A DNA stretch of 64,000 nt from Treponema denticola (lineage in GTDB: Bacteria; Spirochaetota; Spirochaetia; Treponematales; Treponemataceae): NCBI RefSeq assembly GCF_024400535.1, contig NZ_CP038800.1:1178001-1242000 (forward strand), written 5' to 3'. Position 1 is the first letter of the stretch. Each line of letters starts with the position of its first letter. Both the position numbers and the translations under genes were made by a program. Below the pieces are notes generated by a model. That model saw only the letters and a program-made list of their open reading frames with translations. It ran no database searches and was not told the DNA's origin. Below, piece by piece: positions 8,468 through 17,284 of this stretch.

Positions 8468-9528
8468 AAAATAAATTTCTGCTTTTGCTGCTTTGTGTGT
8501 TGATGGTTTTTGTATCTTGTTCAACAATGCAAAAAGATTCGATTTATTCTACTACATTATCTCAAGATAATATTCGGAATGTAGAAAATATTGAAATTAA
8601 CATAGTTAAGCAGTATAGAGAAAACAATCAGGAAAAGATTGAAGAGATAAAAAAGGATTTAAATGCTCTTTTAGCTATTCCTTCATCGGATAGAGCTTAT
8701 CTTGCCTTGGTATATGCCCTTTATGCCGATTACTTTTTGCTAAACAGGGACAAGCTTTCTGCTAAAAAAATGCTTAAAACTGCGGAAAACTATAATCCTC
8801 ATGAAGAATATGTGCACTTGATTAAATCGCGCTTAACCGAAAGGCTTGAAGACAAAAGAGATTATTTGATTTCGATGATTAAATTAAATCCTAAGGCATA
8901 TAGGCTGCAATCGGAGCTGGGCTTTGTCTATTACCTTTTGGAAGATTATACTAGGGCACTTGTTGCCTTTGATGCTTCCTTGGATTTTTTAAACGAAGAG
9001 TACGGTCTTCTTTACGGTGAAAAGAGGGAGTACTGCCGCAAATTCTATAAGGTTGATTCAGGTGTTAAAAAGTCTACGGCTCAAATTTTAACTCAAACTA
9101 AGATAAGCTTAATAGATATGACAACCCTCACTCAGGATAATACCCATGCCCTTGATTCAATTACGGGTACGGCCTTTTGGCGGCCTGCAATGCTTGCAGA
9201 TAGGCTAAAGGCTGCAGGCTGGTATGACGATTCGGTCAATCTTTCAAAAGGAACGGCAACAAGGAAGGATGCTGCTCTTTTTTTGTGGCACCTCCTTATA
9301 GGTAATGACAATGATGCCCTCACTCGATACAGCCGCCAATATGTCTATAGCGGAAAATCGAGCCCCATACAGGATGTAGCTATAGACGGAGTTTTCTTTG
9401 ATGCAATCATAGGCATGGTAGAAGAAGACGTAATTCCACTGATTGACGGACGGCTCTTTGTACCTGACGGAGATGTTTCCGGTCTTGATTTTTATGAATG
9501 GCTGAAAAAAGCCGACGGTTTAAGATAA
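8464..9528 (+). CDS. lipoprotein with TPR-like and SLH-like regions
   Basis: This 354-residue protein has a lipoprotein signal (hydrophobic Leu-rich core, lipobox VFVSC with Cys19). The middle part is helical and TPR-like (SELGFVYYLLEDYTRALVAF). The C-terminal about 110 residues have paired aromatic/Asp motifs (AAGWYDDS, FVPDGDVSGLDFYEWL) reminiscent of S-layer homology domains. The start overlaps the stop of the large membrane protein (ATGA), so the genes are translationally coupled. Function unknown; probably an envelope assembly or anchoring factor (inference). Confidence 0.78.
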   Translation: MKNKFLLLLLCVLMVFVSCSTMQKDSIYSTTLSQDNIRNVENIEINIVKQYRENNQEKIEEIKKDLNALLAIPSSDRAYLALVYALYADYFLLNRDKLSAKKMLKTAENYNPHEEYVHLIKSRLTERLEDKRDYLISMIKLNPKAYRLQSELGFVYYLLEDYTRALVAFDASLDFLNEEYGLLYGEKREYCRKFYKVDSGVKKSTAQILTQTKISLIDMTTLTQDNTHALDSITGTAFWRPAMLADRLKAAGWYDDSVNLSKGTATRKDAALFLWHLLIGNDNDALTRYSRQYVYSGKSSPIQDVAIDGVFFDAIIGMVEEDVIPLIDGRLFVPDGDVSGLDFYEWLKKADGLR

Positions 9529-9596
9529 AATCAACAAGCCCGAAGCGAGCGCCAAGTGCCGGTTTGCGAATTGCCGATGGTGTTCATCTATTATTT

Positions 9597-10355
9597 TTAC
9601 TCAATTTTATACTGCAGCAGCAAAATTCTTAAATCTTCTTTGTTTGTTACACCGAAAAGACGGCATGCTGCTGCCATATCTTTTTTTACAACCGAAGTGC
9701 TTACATGATATTCGGCAGCAAGCTCTTCGTATGTTTTTCCGCCGTTGACTGTGCCTTGAATAAAAAACTTTTGCCGATCCGAAATGCCGTAGTCCGACAA
9801 GCATAAGGCTGAACCCTTGGCAGGGAGCGGAATTTCAGGACTAATAATTTCTTCAACAGGCAAAAGAAAGGACAGCTTCGATTCCAGTTTTTTATAAAGA
9901 CAGACCAGAAGTCCGAAGTGAAAAAAAGTAAGTGCAATTTCGAAGACCGCCATTTTTATATTAAACGAAAAATAAAGACCTATCGTAATGAGTATCCAGT
10001 ACAAACAGAGTGCTGCGATCTTTTCTTTATAGCGGGTTTTAAAATCTCCGTTTACAAAAACTATAACGCAGCCTGCAGTAAAAAGGAGGGTTCCTATACC
10101 GACAAAACCCATATGAGCGGTAACCCCGCCTTCAATAAAAAACAATAGATACGAAATCATTTTGCAGCCCGGTTTTATAAACAAAAAGACACACAAACCG
10201 GCAGCAACCGCATTAACGGCAACATCAATCCACCGCACAACAGGAATAAAGCCTGCAAGCGGGACTTGCGTGGTAATATTCATCACGAGTGCAACACATA
10301 ACACAAAAAAAGCGGATGCATACATAATACGGTTTACGGTAAAAAACTCTCTCAT
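9597..10355 (-). CDS. membrane-bound LuxR-type transcriptional regulator
   Basis: The 252-residue protein has an N-terminal domain of about 165 residues with five to six membrane segments and a C-terminal DNA-binding domain. The latter contains LSDYGISDRQKFFIQGTVNGG, YEELAAEYHVSTSVVKKDM and CRLFGVTNKEDLRILL, matching the LuxR/GerE helix-turn-helix (around residues 190-245). Such proteins sense membrane signals and bind DNA directly. It is transcribed alone, opposite to its neighbours; targets are unknown. Confidence 0.8.
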   Translation of the reverse strand: MREFFTVNRIMYASAFFVLCVALVMNITTQVPLAGFIPVVRWIDVAVNAVAAGLCVFLFIKPGCKMISYLLFFIEGGVTAHMGFVGIGTLLFTAGCVIVFVNGDFKTRYKEKIAALCLYWILITIGLYFSFNIKMAVFEIALTFFHFGLLVCLYKKLESKLSFLLPVEEIISPEIPLPAKGSALCLSDYGISDRQKFFIQGTVNGGKTYEELAAEYHVSTSVVKKDMAAACRLFGVTNKEDLRILLLQYKIE

Positions 10356-10399
10356 AACAGAAATAGTATAAAAAAATACGGTATAAAATGCAAGTAGAC

Positions 10400-10450
10400 G
10401 CTTTTCAATTTTTAATTGGTAATGTGTAATGGGTAATTGGCAATTGATTA
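10400..10450. repeat. AATTGGTAATGGGTAAT-type simple repeat
   Basis: This is a patchwork of the short unit (T)AATTGGTAATGGGTAAT and its variants. The same motif recurs near 11219-11275, 14944-14985, 15895-15960, 16765-16850, 17285-17325, 18215-18240 and 19182-19255, almost always at the edges of accessory genes in this part of the window. Confidence 0.75.
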
Positions 10451-10678
10451 CTGCACTTTCTAAAGTTTTTCGATTTCTTCTTTAGAAAGACCGGTCATCT
10501 TTTGTATAAAGGAAATCTCACAATTTTCCTCTTTCATTAGTTTTGCCGTTTCAAGCTTTGTTTGGTATGTGCCTTTTTCTTCACCTTGGGCAAAAGCTAT
10601 TTGTCTTTCTTCAGATCTCTGCACTGCGATGTCTGTATCATAATCGTATTCGGCTACTAACACTATTGATTACCTCCT

Positions 10679-10800
10679 CTTTTACAAATATACGAGTATC
10701 TACTGCGTTACTTCACAAAAAACAGTCCTCGACGTGCAAAAAGCACGCCTGCGGGTGTTTTTTGTTTGTGCCTTGTATCTACCTCGTCTATTTGCAAAAG
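10679..10800. repeat. 122-bp triple-nested palindromic element, copy 1
   Basis: The outer arms 10679-10696 and 10783-10800 pair with two mismatches. The middle arms are ACAAAAAACA (10715-10724) with TGTTTTTTGT (10756-10765). The core is CGTGC (10733-10737) with GCACG (10743-10747). It sits inside the broken Rpn gene. A second copy at 51286-51407 has exactly the same length and core but different, again self-complementary, arms. Confidence 0.8.
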
Positions 10801-10840
10801 TCATTTCAGTACCGCCACGGATGGCGGTGGTTTTAGCTTT

Positions 10841-10906
10841 ACGATGTTTTGAGCTGTGCTCAAAACTCGAAGTCAAGGAATGTACACGGAAGTATATTCC
10901 TTGACT
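10841..10906 (+). repeat. two-hairpin repeat, copy 1
   Basis: Hairpin A is GTTTTGAGC (10846-10854) with GCTCAAAAC (10858-10866), followed by TCGAA. Hairpin B is GTCAAGGAAT (10872-10881) with ATTCCTTGAC (10896-10905). This copy also lies in the broken Rpn gene, right at the junction with its N-terminal part. Confidence 0.8.
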
Positions 10907-11382
10907 GGGCATGTTTTCATTTATAGTGGATTGATGTTCAGCCAATACGATAATTTTACCATCTACAAGACAGGAGACGTCATTGATTATGTTCATGTAC
11001 ATGACATTTTCAAGCCTTATGTTTTCGACAGGAGACGAAAGCGGAAGGTTTGTACCGTGCAAGGCGTTATAAAGAGATAAGAAATTTTCTTTTGCTTTTT
11101 CGTCCTCACTGAACAAATCGACAAAAACCGAATCTTTATATTTTCTGTTTGACATACTCATAGCCATTCCTCATTGATTGTATTATACCATACTTACCGC
11201 AGTTTTAAAAGAGCCCGCTTTTCAATTTTTAATGGGTAATGGGTAATTAAATTATCAATTATCCATTAACTTTACGGTTAGTGGAAAAGTCACACAGACT
11301 GTCCTTATACTTACGTACATTCCATACCGTCGAAGCTGAAAAATGTACACGGATGTCCAATCCTTCAGCGGCATGGATGTCC

Positions 11383-11450
11383 GGTAAGTAAATGTACATC
11401 CTTGTACATTTACTTACCACGAGTTTTAGGCTTTCTGCCTAAAACGTCGT
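11383..11450 (-). repeat. two-hairpin repeat, copy 2 (reverse)
   Basis: Hairpin B has 16-bp perfect arms (11383-11398 with 11403-11418). Hairpin A is GTTTTAGGC (11423-11431) with GCCTAAAAC (11437-11445). It is read on the minus strand relative to the other copies. Confidence 0.8.
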
Positions 11451-11490
11451 ACGATTGAAACCACCGCACATCCTGTGCGGACTGTAAACG

Positions 11491-11556
11491 TCGATGTTTT
11501 GCCGTAAGGCAAAACTCGAAGCTCAAAATCGGACACGGATGTCCGATTTTGAGCGA
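11491..11556 (+). repeat. two-hairpin repeat, copy 3
   Basis: Hairpin A is GTTTTGCC (11496-11503) with GGCAAAAC (11508-11515) then TCGAA. Hairpin B has 15-bp perfect arms (11521-11535 with 11540-11554) and an ACA-CGGA-TGT tip shared with copy 1. Confidence 0.8.
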
Positions 11557-11654
11557 GTAACCAAAGTTCTTTTTCGGTAACTTTGGTTCTTTTTAACTAT
11601 ATGAGTCCGTTTTAAATAGATAAAATACTCCAACCGTAGTATTATACTATTGCG

Positions 11655-14600
11655 ATGAAAAGACTTTTAAAAATTTTAACGGCGGCGTTTGCTGTAATTT
11701 TACTTTTTACAACCTGTAAACAATTTATGGAAGATCCGGAAGAGTTCTTCAGCTATTGGGCGAGCGAGACCTTTGTCAAAAGCCATAGCATCGGTTCAGT
11801 ATATAGACCGGATGGAGTAGGTGTGCCTTGTGTCAGCTCTTCAGCCGATGTTCTTATTACGCTCACAGTGTACAACCCAAAAAATTTTCCGTTTGTTATG
11901 CCGACATCTTCGGAACCTGAGGGCATTATCGAATTTAAAGAACTTTCCGAGCAGCCTAAGGCAGGAACGTACTATGAACTGAAACAAACCGGTCCCGGCA
12001 CGCTTGAGCTCACCTATAAATCTTCTCTTTTACAAAAATATGAACAAGGTTCAGGCGGCTTAAATCCGACCATCACCCTTAAAGCTGCAGACGGCAGGGT
12101 ATTCAAGAAAACCTATACCTTCGGCATAAAATCGAACACCCCGCCGCCAAAACCGGCAGTTGTGCTTGCAAAAACAAACACTTCTCCTTCGAAGTACGTG
12201 CTATGCTTTAAATTCGATTCTGCTGAAATGGCAAAGACGGTAACGACAGGCTCCGGCACCGTACCGGTACACAAGGATATTGCAAAGATCACAATAAACG
12301 GCTCCTCTTACAGTCTATTATACAACAATAACAATTTAGACTTTCAAAAACCTGTTGAAGCGTTTGAGATAGGTTCATTTATCGGGTCCGGCGAGGTAGA
12401 AAAATTAACCTCATCTTCTCCCAACGTACCGTCCGGAGCGTGGGTATTGTATTTTAAAACCGATATAAAGGTAGAAAGCTCCAACCCGCAAACATCGTAC
12501 ACCATAACTTTGAGCGACAAGGAAGGCGTCGTTTCGGACAGTCTTACTGCAGAGCTAAAAGAAAAATTTAAAGTTGAATTTAATGCAAAAGACGGAACGC
12601 CCGAACCCGATACTCAATATATAGAAAACGGCGGTAAGGTAACAGAGCCGCCAAATCCGGCTCAAGCGGGCTATACCTTCGGCGGCTGGTATAAAAACGC
12701 TGACTGCTCCGACGGACAAGAATGGAACTTTGCAACAGACACGGTAACAGGTAATATGACGCTCTATGCAAAGTGGGTACCGGGAAACGGCACGCCGTAC
12801 ATGGTAGAGCATTATCAGCAGAATGTTGAAAATAATAGTTATACGCTTGCCGGCACGGAAACTAAATACGGCACAACGGGTGGCGCTATCAATGCTAATG
12901 ATATCAAGAAAGAGTATCAGGGCTTTGATTACGTGAGCATGGATCCTGACCCCGCAACAATCGCCGCAGACGGCAACACGGTTGTCAAACTGTACTATAA
13001 TCGCAAAACATACAACGTAACATTCAGCGTGGACGGCTCAAACGGCAGTATCAGTGCAACAAACGTTATAGGAGGTACTGGCAGTACAAGCCCCGTTACG
13101 GTAAAGTACGGCGGCAGCATAACCTTTACTGCAATGCCCAATACCGGCTATGCTGTGGATAGCTGGACGGGTGCTACGGTAGACACATCCAACAACAAAA
13201 AGGCAACGCTTTCTAACGTAAGCGCCGATACAACCGTAACGGTCAGGTTTAAAAAGGTTTACACCGTAACCTTCAGAGTAGTAGACGGCAAAGGGGGAAG
13301 CTTGCAGGGCTCTTACGGCGGTCTGACCAAAATAGCCAATTACAACAATGACGGCTCCGAACAAGAGTTTACGAACGTTTCGAATGGAAGTACGGTAACC
13401 TTTAACGCTGTACCTCTCGGCTCCGTCCCCAGCGCGTGGGAAATTGAAGGCTGGACGGCTTCTGCCGGCACGCTTTCGGGCGGCGGCACCGGCACTACGG
13501 CAACGCTGACCGTAACTGACAACGCAACCGTAACGGTCGAGTTTAAAAAGGTGACAGTCGTAGAAGGCACCAATAATCTAGCGTGGACGTTGTTACAAAA
13601 TGCTGTCAAAGTAGCTGATCCGAACTCCACCATCACCATAGACGGTAAAATAGAGGCGTCAAGCGGCAATTCGGGCGAAATCTTAATAGACAAAACCCTT
13701 ACGATAAAGGGTAAAACCGGAGCCGGCAGAGACATACTTAACGCAAACACGATGAGCCGCATTTTCAAAGTGGCAAGCGGCAAAGTGCTCACGCTCGAAA
13801 ACCTGACGCTTACAGGCGGAAAGGCAACCGGGACAGGCGATGCAGGCTGCGGCGGCGCAATCTTCGCACGAGATGCAAGCGAGATCAAAATAGAAAACTG
13901 TATCATTACGGGCAACGAAGCAGGTACAAACGGCGGCGGCTTAAATGTTGAGGGCACACCTACTACCATCACAAACTGCACCTTTACGGGAAACACCGCA
14001 AAGAACGGCGGCGGCATCTATATAATAGGGGCAAGCTCCTATCCCGTGGTAACAATCTCAGGCGGCACTATCGGCGGCACGGATACGGATAAGGCAAACA
14101 AAGCAACAGGAACCGGCTCCGACGGTAACGGCGGCGGCATCTATGTCGGCAACCTTTGCAAGGTAATACTGCAAAATAACGGCTCTACCGGCTGCACAAT
14201 TAAGGGCAACACAGCACAGCGCGGCGGCGGCGTATATGCAAATAACGCAGACGTAATTATGAAAGACAACACACGAATTGCGGTAGACAATGATGTGTAT
14301 TTGGACGGAATGTCCCCAAGTAATGCAAGGATAACCGTGACCGCCCCCTTGACCGCTGAGGATTCCGTCGCCCGCATTACGGTACCGAACAACCAATACC
14401 TGCCGAGTACCAAAGTGCTTGACGGCAATGCTGCACTTTTAAGCTCGGAACACGGCAAATTCGCCGTAACGCCGAACAACAGCGAGCATTGGACAGTGGG
14501 CAGCAACGGTCGCTTGACAAAGGATAAAACTGACGTTTTTGACAATATCACGAAGGATCAGATAAAAGCCGCAATCGACGCCGCAATCGCCGCAGCTTCT

Positions 14601-14945
14601 TCAATGATTTATGGTGAGAATGCTACAATTGACCGCACGGAATTGTATGGCAAACTGGTACTTTATAGGACGAAGAGGAACGGTCACTTTAATTACGGCA
14701 TTATGCACGTTACCAACGTAAATAACTCAGGTGGAGGATATATTAAGTTTAATTACAAAACCTTTAGAGCTTATGAGACCGATGTTCTGCAAGAGAACAA
14801 TAAAGTGGTAAATGGAGACGCGAAATTTGATTTAGATACCGGAAACGTCAATGTCAATGGTAGTGATTTTCATCTTGAAAATACTACCAGTCAGAAGCGG
14901 TTCAAGGTTTTAGACGATGCCAAATTTTATATACTGTCTAATTAA
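11655..14945 (+). CDS. large surface lipoprotein with InlB-type repeats and a Pmp-like beta helix
   Basis: The 1096-residue protein starts with a lipoprotein signal (MKRLLKILTAAF..., lipobox LFTTC). Around residues 308-375 it has a Listeria-Bacteroides repeat (QAGYTFGGWYKNADC...TLYAKW), then a MucBP-like part, then two or three Flg_new-2-type repeats (TGYAVDSWTGA, TVRFKK, WEIEGWTASAG). Residues about 660-900 form a right-handed beta helix with recurring GGAIF, NGGGL and NGGGIYI turns like chlamydial polymorphic membrane proteins. Sugar- or protein-binding surface adhesins have this build (family knowledge). It is GC-richer than its neighbours and lies among repeats, suggesting transfer or rapid evolution (inference). 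Confidence 0.88.
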   Translation: MKRLLKILTAAFAVILLFTTCKQFMEDPEEFFSYWASETFVKSHSIGSVYRPDGVGVPCVSSSADVLITLTVYNPKNFPFVMPTSSEPEGIIEFKELSEQPKAGTYYELKQTGPGTLELTYKSSLLQKYEQGSGGLNPTITLKAADGRVFKKTYTFGIKSNTPPPKPAVVLAKTNTSPSKYVLCFKFDSAEMAKTVTTGSGTVPVHKDIAKITINGSSYSLLYNNNNLDFQKPVEAFEIGSFIGSGEVEKLTSSSPNVPSGAWVLYFKTDIKVESSNPQTSYTITLSDKEGVVSDSLTAELKEKFKVEFNAKDGTPEPDTQYIENGGKVTEPPNPAQAGYTFGGWYKNADCSDGQEWNFATDTVTGNMTLYAKWVPGNGTPYMVEHYQQNVENNSYTLAGTETKYGTTGGAINANDIKKEYQGFDYVSMDPDPATIAADGNTVVKLYYNRKTYNVTFSVDGSNGSISATNVIGGTGSTSPVTVKYGGSITFTAMPNTGYAVDSWTGATVDTSNNKKATLSNVSADTTVTVRFKKVYTVTFRVVDGKGGSLQGSYGGLTKIANYNNDGSEQEFTNVSNGSTVTFNAVPLGSVPSAWEIEGWTASAGTLSGGGTGTTATLTVTDNATVTVEFKKVTVVEGTNNLAWTLLQNAVKVADPNSTITIDGKIEASSGNSGEILIDKTLTIKGKTGAGRDILNANTMSRIFKVASGKVLTLENLTLTGGKATGTGDAGCGGAIFARDASEIKIENCIITGNEAGTNGGGLNVEGTPTTITNCTFTGNTAKNGGGIYIIGASSYPVVTISGGTIGGTDTDKANKATGTGSDGNGGGIYVGNLCKVILQNNGSTGCTIKGNTAQRGGGVYANNADVIMKDNTRIAVDNDVYLDGMSPSNARITVTAPLTAEDSVARITVPNNQYLPSTKVLDGNAALLSSEHGKFAVTPNNSEHWTVGSNGRLTKDKTDVFDNITKDQIKAAIDAAIAAASSMIYGENATIDRTELYGKLVLYRTKRNGHFNYGIMHVTNVNNSGGGYIKFNYKTFRAYETDVLQENNKVVNGDAKFDLDTGNVNVNGSDFHLENTTSQKRFKVLDDAKFYILSN

Positions 14946-15001
14946 TGGGATAATTCCAATGGATAATGTGTAATTACCAATTAAAACTCAAGGAGGTTTT
15001 T

Positions 15002-15724
15002 ATGTTAAAATATTGTTTACGGGAAAACTTACTCACTCCTGCGCCGGATGACTACATGGCGCAGGCGGCGGACGTGCGCTCGTACACCCTTGACGAGATT
15101 ATCGGCCTTATGATGCAAAAAGGCTCCACGCTCACGCGGGCCGACGTGGCTGCTACCCTGCAAGTCTACGGCGAAGTGTGCGCAGCGCTCATCGCCGACG
15201 GCTCTGCCGTCAACACCCCGCTTATGAACACCTCTTTAAGCATATCGGGCGTATTCAATGGGGCTGCCGACACCTTCGACAAAAAACGGCACACGGTCAA
15301 CTTGAACATGAGCGCAGGCACACTCTTGCGCGACGCTGTAAGCAAAATCAAATGCGAAAAAACCGAAAGCACAAGCACCGGCCCCTACATCACCGAAGTT
15401 ACCGACATCGTATCGGGCAAGGTGAACGAAGTGCTCACCAAAGGCGGCGTTGTACAGCTTACCGGAAGCCGCTTAAAGTTCGATGCAAAAGACTCAAAGC
15501 AAGGCATCTTCTTTGTACCTGAAACGGGAGCACCTGAGAGCGCCGCCGTCAGTGCCTCCGTCATCGCCGAAAACAAACCCGCCCGCCTTATGGCCGTCAT
15601 CCCCGCAGACCTTGCGGCAGGAACGTACTATATAGAAGTGAGAACAAAACTTTCAGGCGGCGGTACCAAACTAAAAACCGTAAAAAAAGGCACCTTCGGT
15701 AAACCGCTTACAGTTACACCGTAA
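15002..15724 (+). CDS. HU-like DNA-binding-domain/DUF4469 protein
   Basis: I place the start at 15002, where AAGGAGG precedes ATG by six bases; an in-frame ATG at 14966 has no such site. The 240-residue product has an N-terminal HU/IHF-like part (about 1-125: TLDEIIGLMMQKGSTLTRADVAATL...LLRDAVSKI) and a C-terminal Ig-like DUF4469 part (VVQLTGSRLKFD...GTYYIEVRTKLSGGG...LKTVKKGTF). The pairing is common in Bacteroidetes and oral treponemes; its job is unknown. Codon use is strikingly GC-rich compared with flanking genes, a sign of foreign origin (inference). It follows the surface lipoprotein by 56 bases. Confidence 0.8.
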   Translation: MLKYCLRENLLTPAPDDYMAQAADVRSYTLDEIIGLMMQKGSTLTRADVAATLQVYGEVCAALIADGSAVNTPLMNTSLSISGVFNGAADTFDKKRHTVNLNMSAGTLLRDAVSKIKCEKTESTSTGPYITEVTDIVSGKVNEVLTKGGVVQLTGSRLKFDAKDSKQGIFFVPETGAPESAAVSASVIAENKPARLMAVIPADLAAGTYYIEVRTKLSGGGTKLKTVKKGTFGKPLTVTP

Positions 15725-15960
15725 ACGCTAAAAAAACGGAAATTAACCCTCCCTGTAGCAGGGAGGCATAGCTCCCGACAGTATGGAAGGATAACTCCAC
15801 ACAACACGGAGGCATAGCTCCCGACAGTATGGAGGGAGTGCTCCGCACAGCAGGGAGGCATAGTTCCATAAACTGCGGGGGAATAAAGACGAATTCGATT
15901 AATTGATAAAGTATAATTGGTAAAGTGTAATTTATAAAGTATAATTAATAAATTGTTAAT
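15725..15960. repeat. CAGGGAGGCATAGCTCCCGACAG-type tandem-like repeats
   Basis: Imperfect units of about 40-50 bases built on GGAGGCATAGCTCC occur three to four times between 15750 and 15870; the GGAG/CTCC parts are self-complementary. A unit recurs at 18152-18200. The last third is the AATAAAGACGAATTCGATTAATTGATAA sequence duplicated near 18203, followed by AATTGG-type repeats. Confidence 0.7.
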
Positions 15961-15972
15961 GGAGAATGATGT

Positions 15973-16194
15973 ATGAAAAATTGTGTAAAAACAGCACTCT
16001 GTGTGCCGGTGTTTTTGTGGATTATGGGAGCTTCCGTTCTTTTTGCCCAAGAGGTAAAAGCGGTTAAATTAAAAAAACCGCTAAGGCCGCAGGAACGCCA
16101 AGGTAAAATTAAAGAATGTGTTATCAAATCGCCATCAAAATTCTTTGCGCTCTTAGTGCCCTTTGCGGTTAAATTAAAAGAAACGCTCTTTTAA
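15973..16194 (+). CDS. short secreted peptide or gene scrap (signal peptide fused to repeat)
   Basis: The 73-codon frame starts with a convincing signal peptide (NCVKTALCVPVFLWIMGASVLFAQ), after which it runs into the 'CCGCTAAGGCCGC ... CTTTGCGGTTAAATT' intergenic repeat, so the mature part is repeat-encoded. Near-copies of its start lie at 18241 and 19264. Most likely the 5' end of a lost exported-protein gene; expression as a small secreted basic peptide is possible. Confidence 0.45.
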   Translation: MKNCVKTALCVPVFLWIMGASVLFAQEVKAVKLKKPLRPQERQGKIKECVIKSPSKFFALLVPFAVKLKETLF

Positions 16195-16211
16195 AACTAC
16201 TGAAGATATGG

Positions 16212-16217
16212 TATAAT
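16212..16217 (+). promoter_or_regulatory. -10 box (TATGGTATAAT) of the relB/relE-like operon
   Basis: TATAAT with an upstream TATGG, 20 bases before the antitoxin ATG. The same GGTATAAT phrase occurs before the PIN gene (18477), the Rpn gene (33478) and the MNT cassette (55439). Confidence 0.6.
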
Positions 16218-16236
16218 AGAGTTAAGGAGGCTTGTT

Positions 16237-16467
16237 ATGTATACAATGACTATGACAAATAAAGTGTATCAAGCATTGGAACGGGCGGCAAAAATTACCG
16301 GAGCGGCTAAAGATACCGTCTTGGAAAATGCCCTAAGCCGCTATCTTGCCGAATTGCAGGAAGATGCCGAAGATGCTCTGCTTGCCGAAAAAGCATGGAA
16401 TGACTTTGAAAAAAGTGGGGAAGCTGCAATACCTGCCGACGTTCTGTATAAAGAACTTGGACTATAA
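16237..16467 (+). CDS. antitoxin of a RelB/RelE-type module
   Basis: This 76-residue acidic protein has an N-terminal ribbon-helix-helix-like segment (MTNKVYQALERAAKITGAAKDTVLENALSRYL) and an acidic tail expected to wrap the toxin. An AAGGAGG site lies 6 bases before the ATG. It is followed after 6 bases by the toxin. A fragment of its interior is found fused in the chimera at 19264-19383. Confidence 0.8.
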   Translation: MYTMTMTNKVYQALERAAKITGAAKDTVLENALSRYLAELQEDAEDALLAEKAWNDFEKSGEAAIPADVLYKELGL

Positions 16468-16473
16468 CTTAAA

Positions 16474-16731
16474 ATGAAAGTAGAATATGCTCCGGCAGCG
16501 AGCAAACAATTTTCACGGCTTAATAAGCCGATACAAAGCCGAATCAAAAAATATATGAGTGAAATTGCCTTACTTGATAATCCTCGTTCCCGCGGTAAAG
16601 CACTTACTTCAAATCTTTCAGGTCTATGGCGATACCGCGTCGGAGACTACCGCATTTTGTGCCGCATCCGTGACGATAAGCTGATTATTACCGTCATCGA
16701 AATTGCTCATCGCTCAACGGTATACCGATGA
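16474..16731 (+). CDS. RelE/ParE-family toxin
   Basis: This 85-residue protein has the RelE fold pattern: VEYAPAASKQFSRL start, KYMSEIALLDNPRSRGKAL, then GLWRYRVGDYRILCRIRDDKLIITVIEIAHRSTVYR, with the conserved RYRVGDYRI and HRSTVY motifs. Such toxins cut mRNA on the ribosome. Its 3' end joins, at 16732, a copy of the tail of the unrelated gene at 18957-19181, showing a recombination joint. Confidence 0.9.
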   Translation: MKVEYAPAASKQFSRLNKPIQSRIKKYMSEIALLDNPRSRGKALTSNLSGLWRYRVGDYRILCRIRDDKLIITVIEIAHRSTVYR

Positions 16732-16858
16732 CCGGCCTCAGTAAAGAAGAAGTGGAAGCGATTAATTAATTGGTAATGGATAATGGGTAATTTAAGAAAA
16801 TTACACATTACAAATTACCAATTAAAAATTACTTATCGGGAGAATTGATGTATGAAAA
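16732..16858 (+). repeat. direct repeat, copy 1 (with 19140-19266)
   Basis: About 126 bases are nearly identical to 19140-19266. They include the last codons of the PIN-partner gene (TGLSKEEVEAIN), AATTGG-type repeats and the GGGAGAATTGATGTATGAA start of a signal-peptide gene. This is a likely site of homologous recombination between modules. Confidence 0.85.
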
Positions 16859-17284
16859 AGTCACAATCAGCTTACCGCTCTTAACGTGCAGGGCTTAATC
16901 GCTTTGAAAGAGCTGCACTGCTGGGAGAATCAGCTTACCGCTCTTGACATACAAGACTTAAGTGCTTTGCAAAGGCTGATCTGCTCTAACAATCAACTTA
17001 CCGCACTTAATGTACAGGGCTTAACCGCTTTGCGAACGCTAGACTGCTGCAACAATCAGCTTAATGCAGACGCATTTAAAAAGCTCTTTACCGATTTACC
17101 GGTTCGGCAGGATAGTGATAATGGGGAGTGTATTCTTTACACCGAAGAATCCGGCGTTAGCGAAGGCAATCACACGGACTTTAACACACCTGAGGCACTG
17201 AAAACTGCCTTTAATAATGCTAAAAATAACAAGAAGTGGAAGATGTATAAGTGGAATGGAAGCTGGCCCGGGGTTGAGATTTAA
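16852..17284 (+). pseudogene. truncated leucine-rich-repeat (BspA/LrrA-like) protein
   Basis: ATG AAA AAG at 16852 looks like the start of a signal peptide gene, but within four codons the sequence jumps out of frame into LRR coding DNA (NQLTALNVQGL from 16865). The open part gives three and a half units of the 21-residue LxxLxCxxNQLTALxVQGLxAL repeat, then a C-terminal tail (ALKTAFNNAKNNKKWKMYKWNGSW). Only GTG at 16886 could start it. This is the 3' end of a treponemal LRR surface protein whose signal peptide and most repeats were deleted. Confidence 0.8.

Larger units (their letters stand above)
10460..11167 (-). pseudogene. broken Rpn-family (TIGR01784-like) nuclease/transposase gene
   Basis: The first about 87 codons (11167 down to 10907) match the intact Rpn-type gene at 33505-34413 almost residue for residue (KYKDSVFVDLFSEDEKAKEN through AEHQSTINENMP). 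The last 67 codons (10663-10460) match its C-terminus (LVAEYDYDTDIAVQR through MTGLSKEEIEKL). The middle about 135 codons are gone and replaced by palindromic repeats. The ATG internal to the C-terminal part of the intact gene is changed to GTG here. The product is surely non-functional. The family is a PD-(D/E)XK-type nuclease group linked to recombination, named after T. denticola members. Confidence 0.88.
11168..11640. repeat. repeat-dense non-coding stretch
   Basis: No gene is seen. From left to right it holds AATTGG-type repeats (about 11219-11275), a degenerate hairpin around 11318-11382, two-hairpin copies 11383-11450 and 11491-11556, a CCGCACA/TGTGCGG hairpin near 11463-11480, and an AACCAAAGTT/AACTTTGGTT stem (about 11558-11592) ending in T residues, which could act as a terminator. 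Confidence 0.75.

Noticed and set aside
11168-11640. A structured non-coding RNA gene
   Set aside because: The hairpins are accounted for by repeat copies found elsewhere; no promoter and terminator pair frames a single RNA.
13340-14017. 225-codon minus-strand frame
   Set aside because: It lies wholly within the surface lipoprotein gene; its Val/Pro/Ser-rich content is the shadow of the GGC-rich repeats.
15178-15522. 114-codon plus-strand frame in the HU-like gene
   Set aside because: Arg/His-rich translation typical of a shifted frame of GC-rich DNA; the HU-like frame has the better start and a family match.
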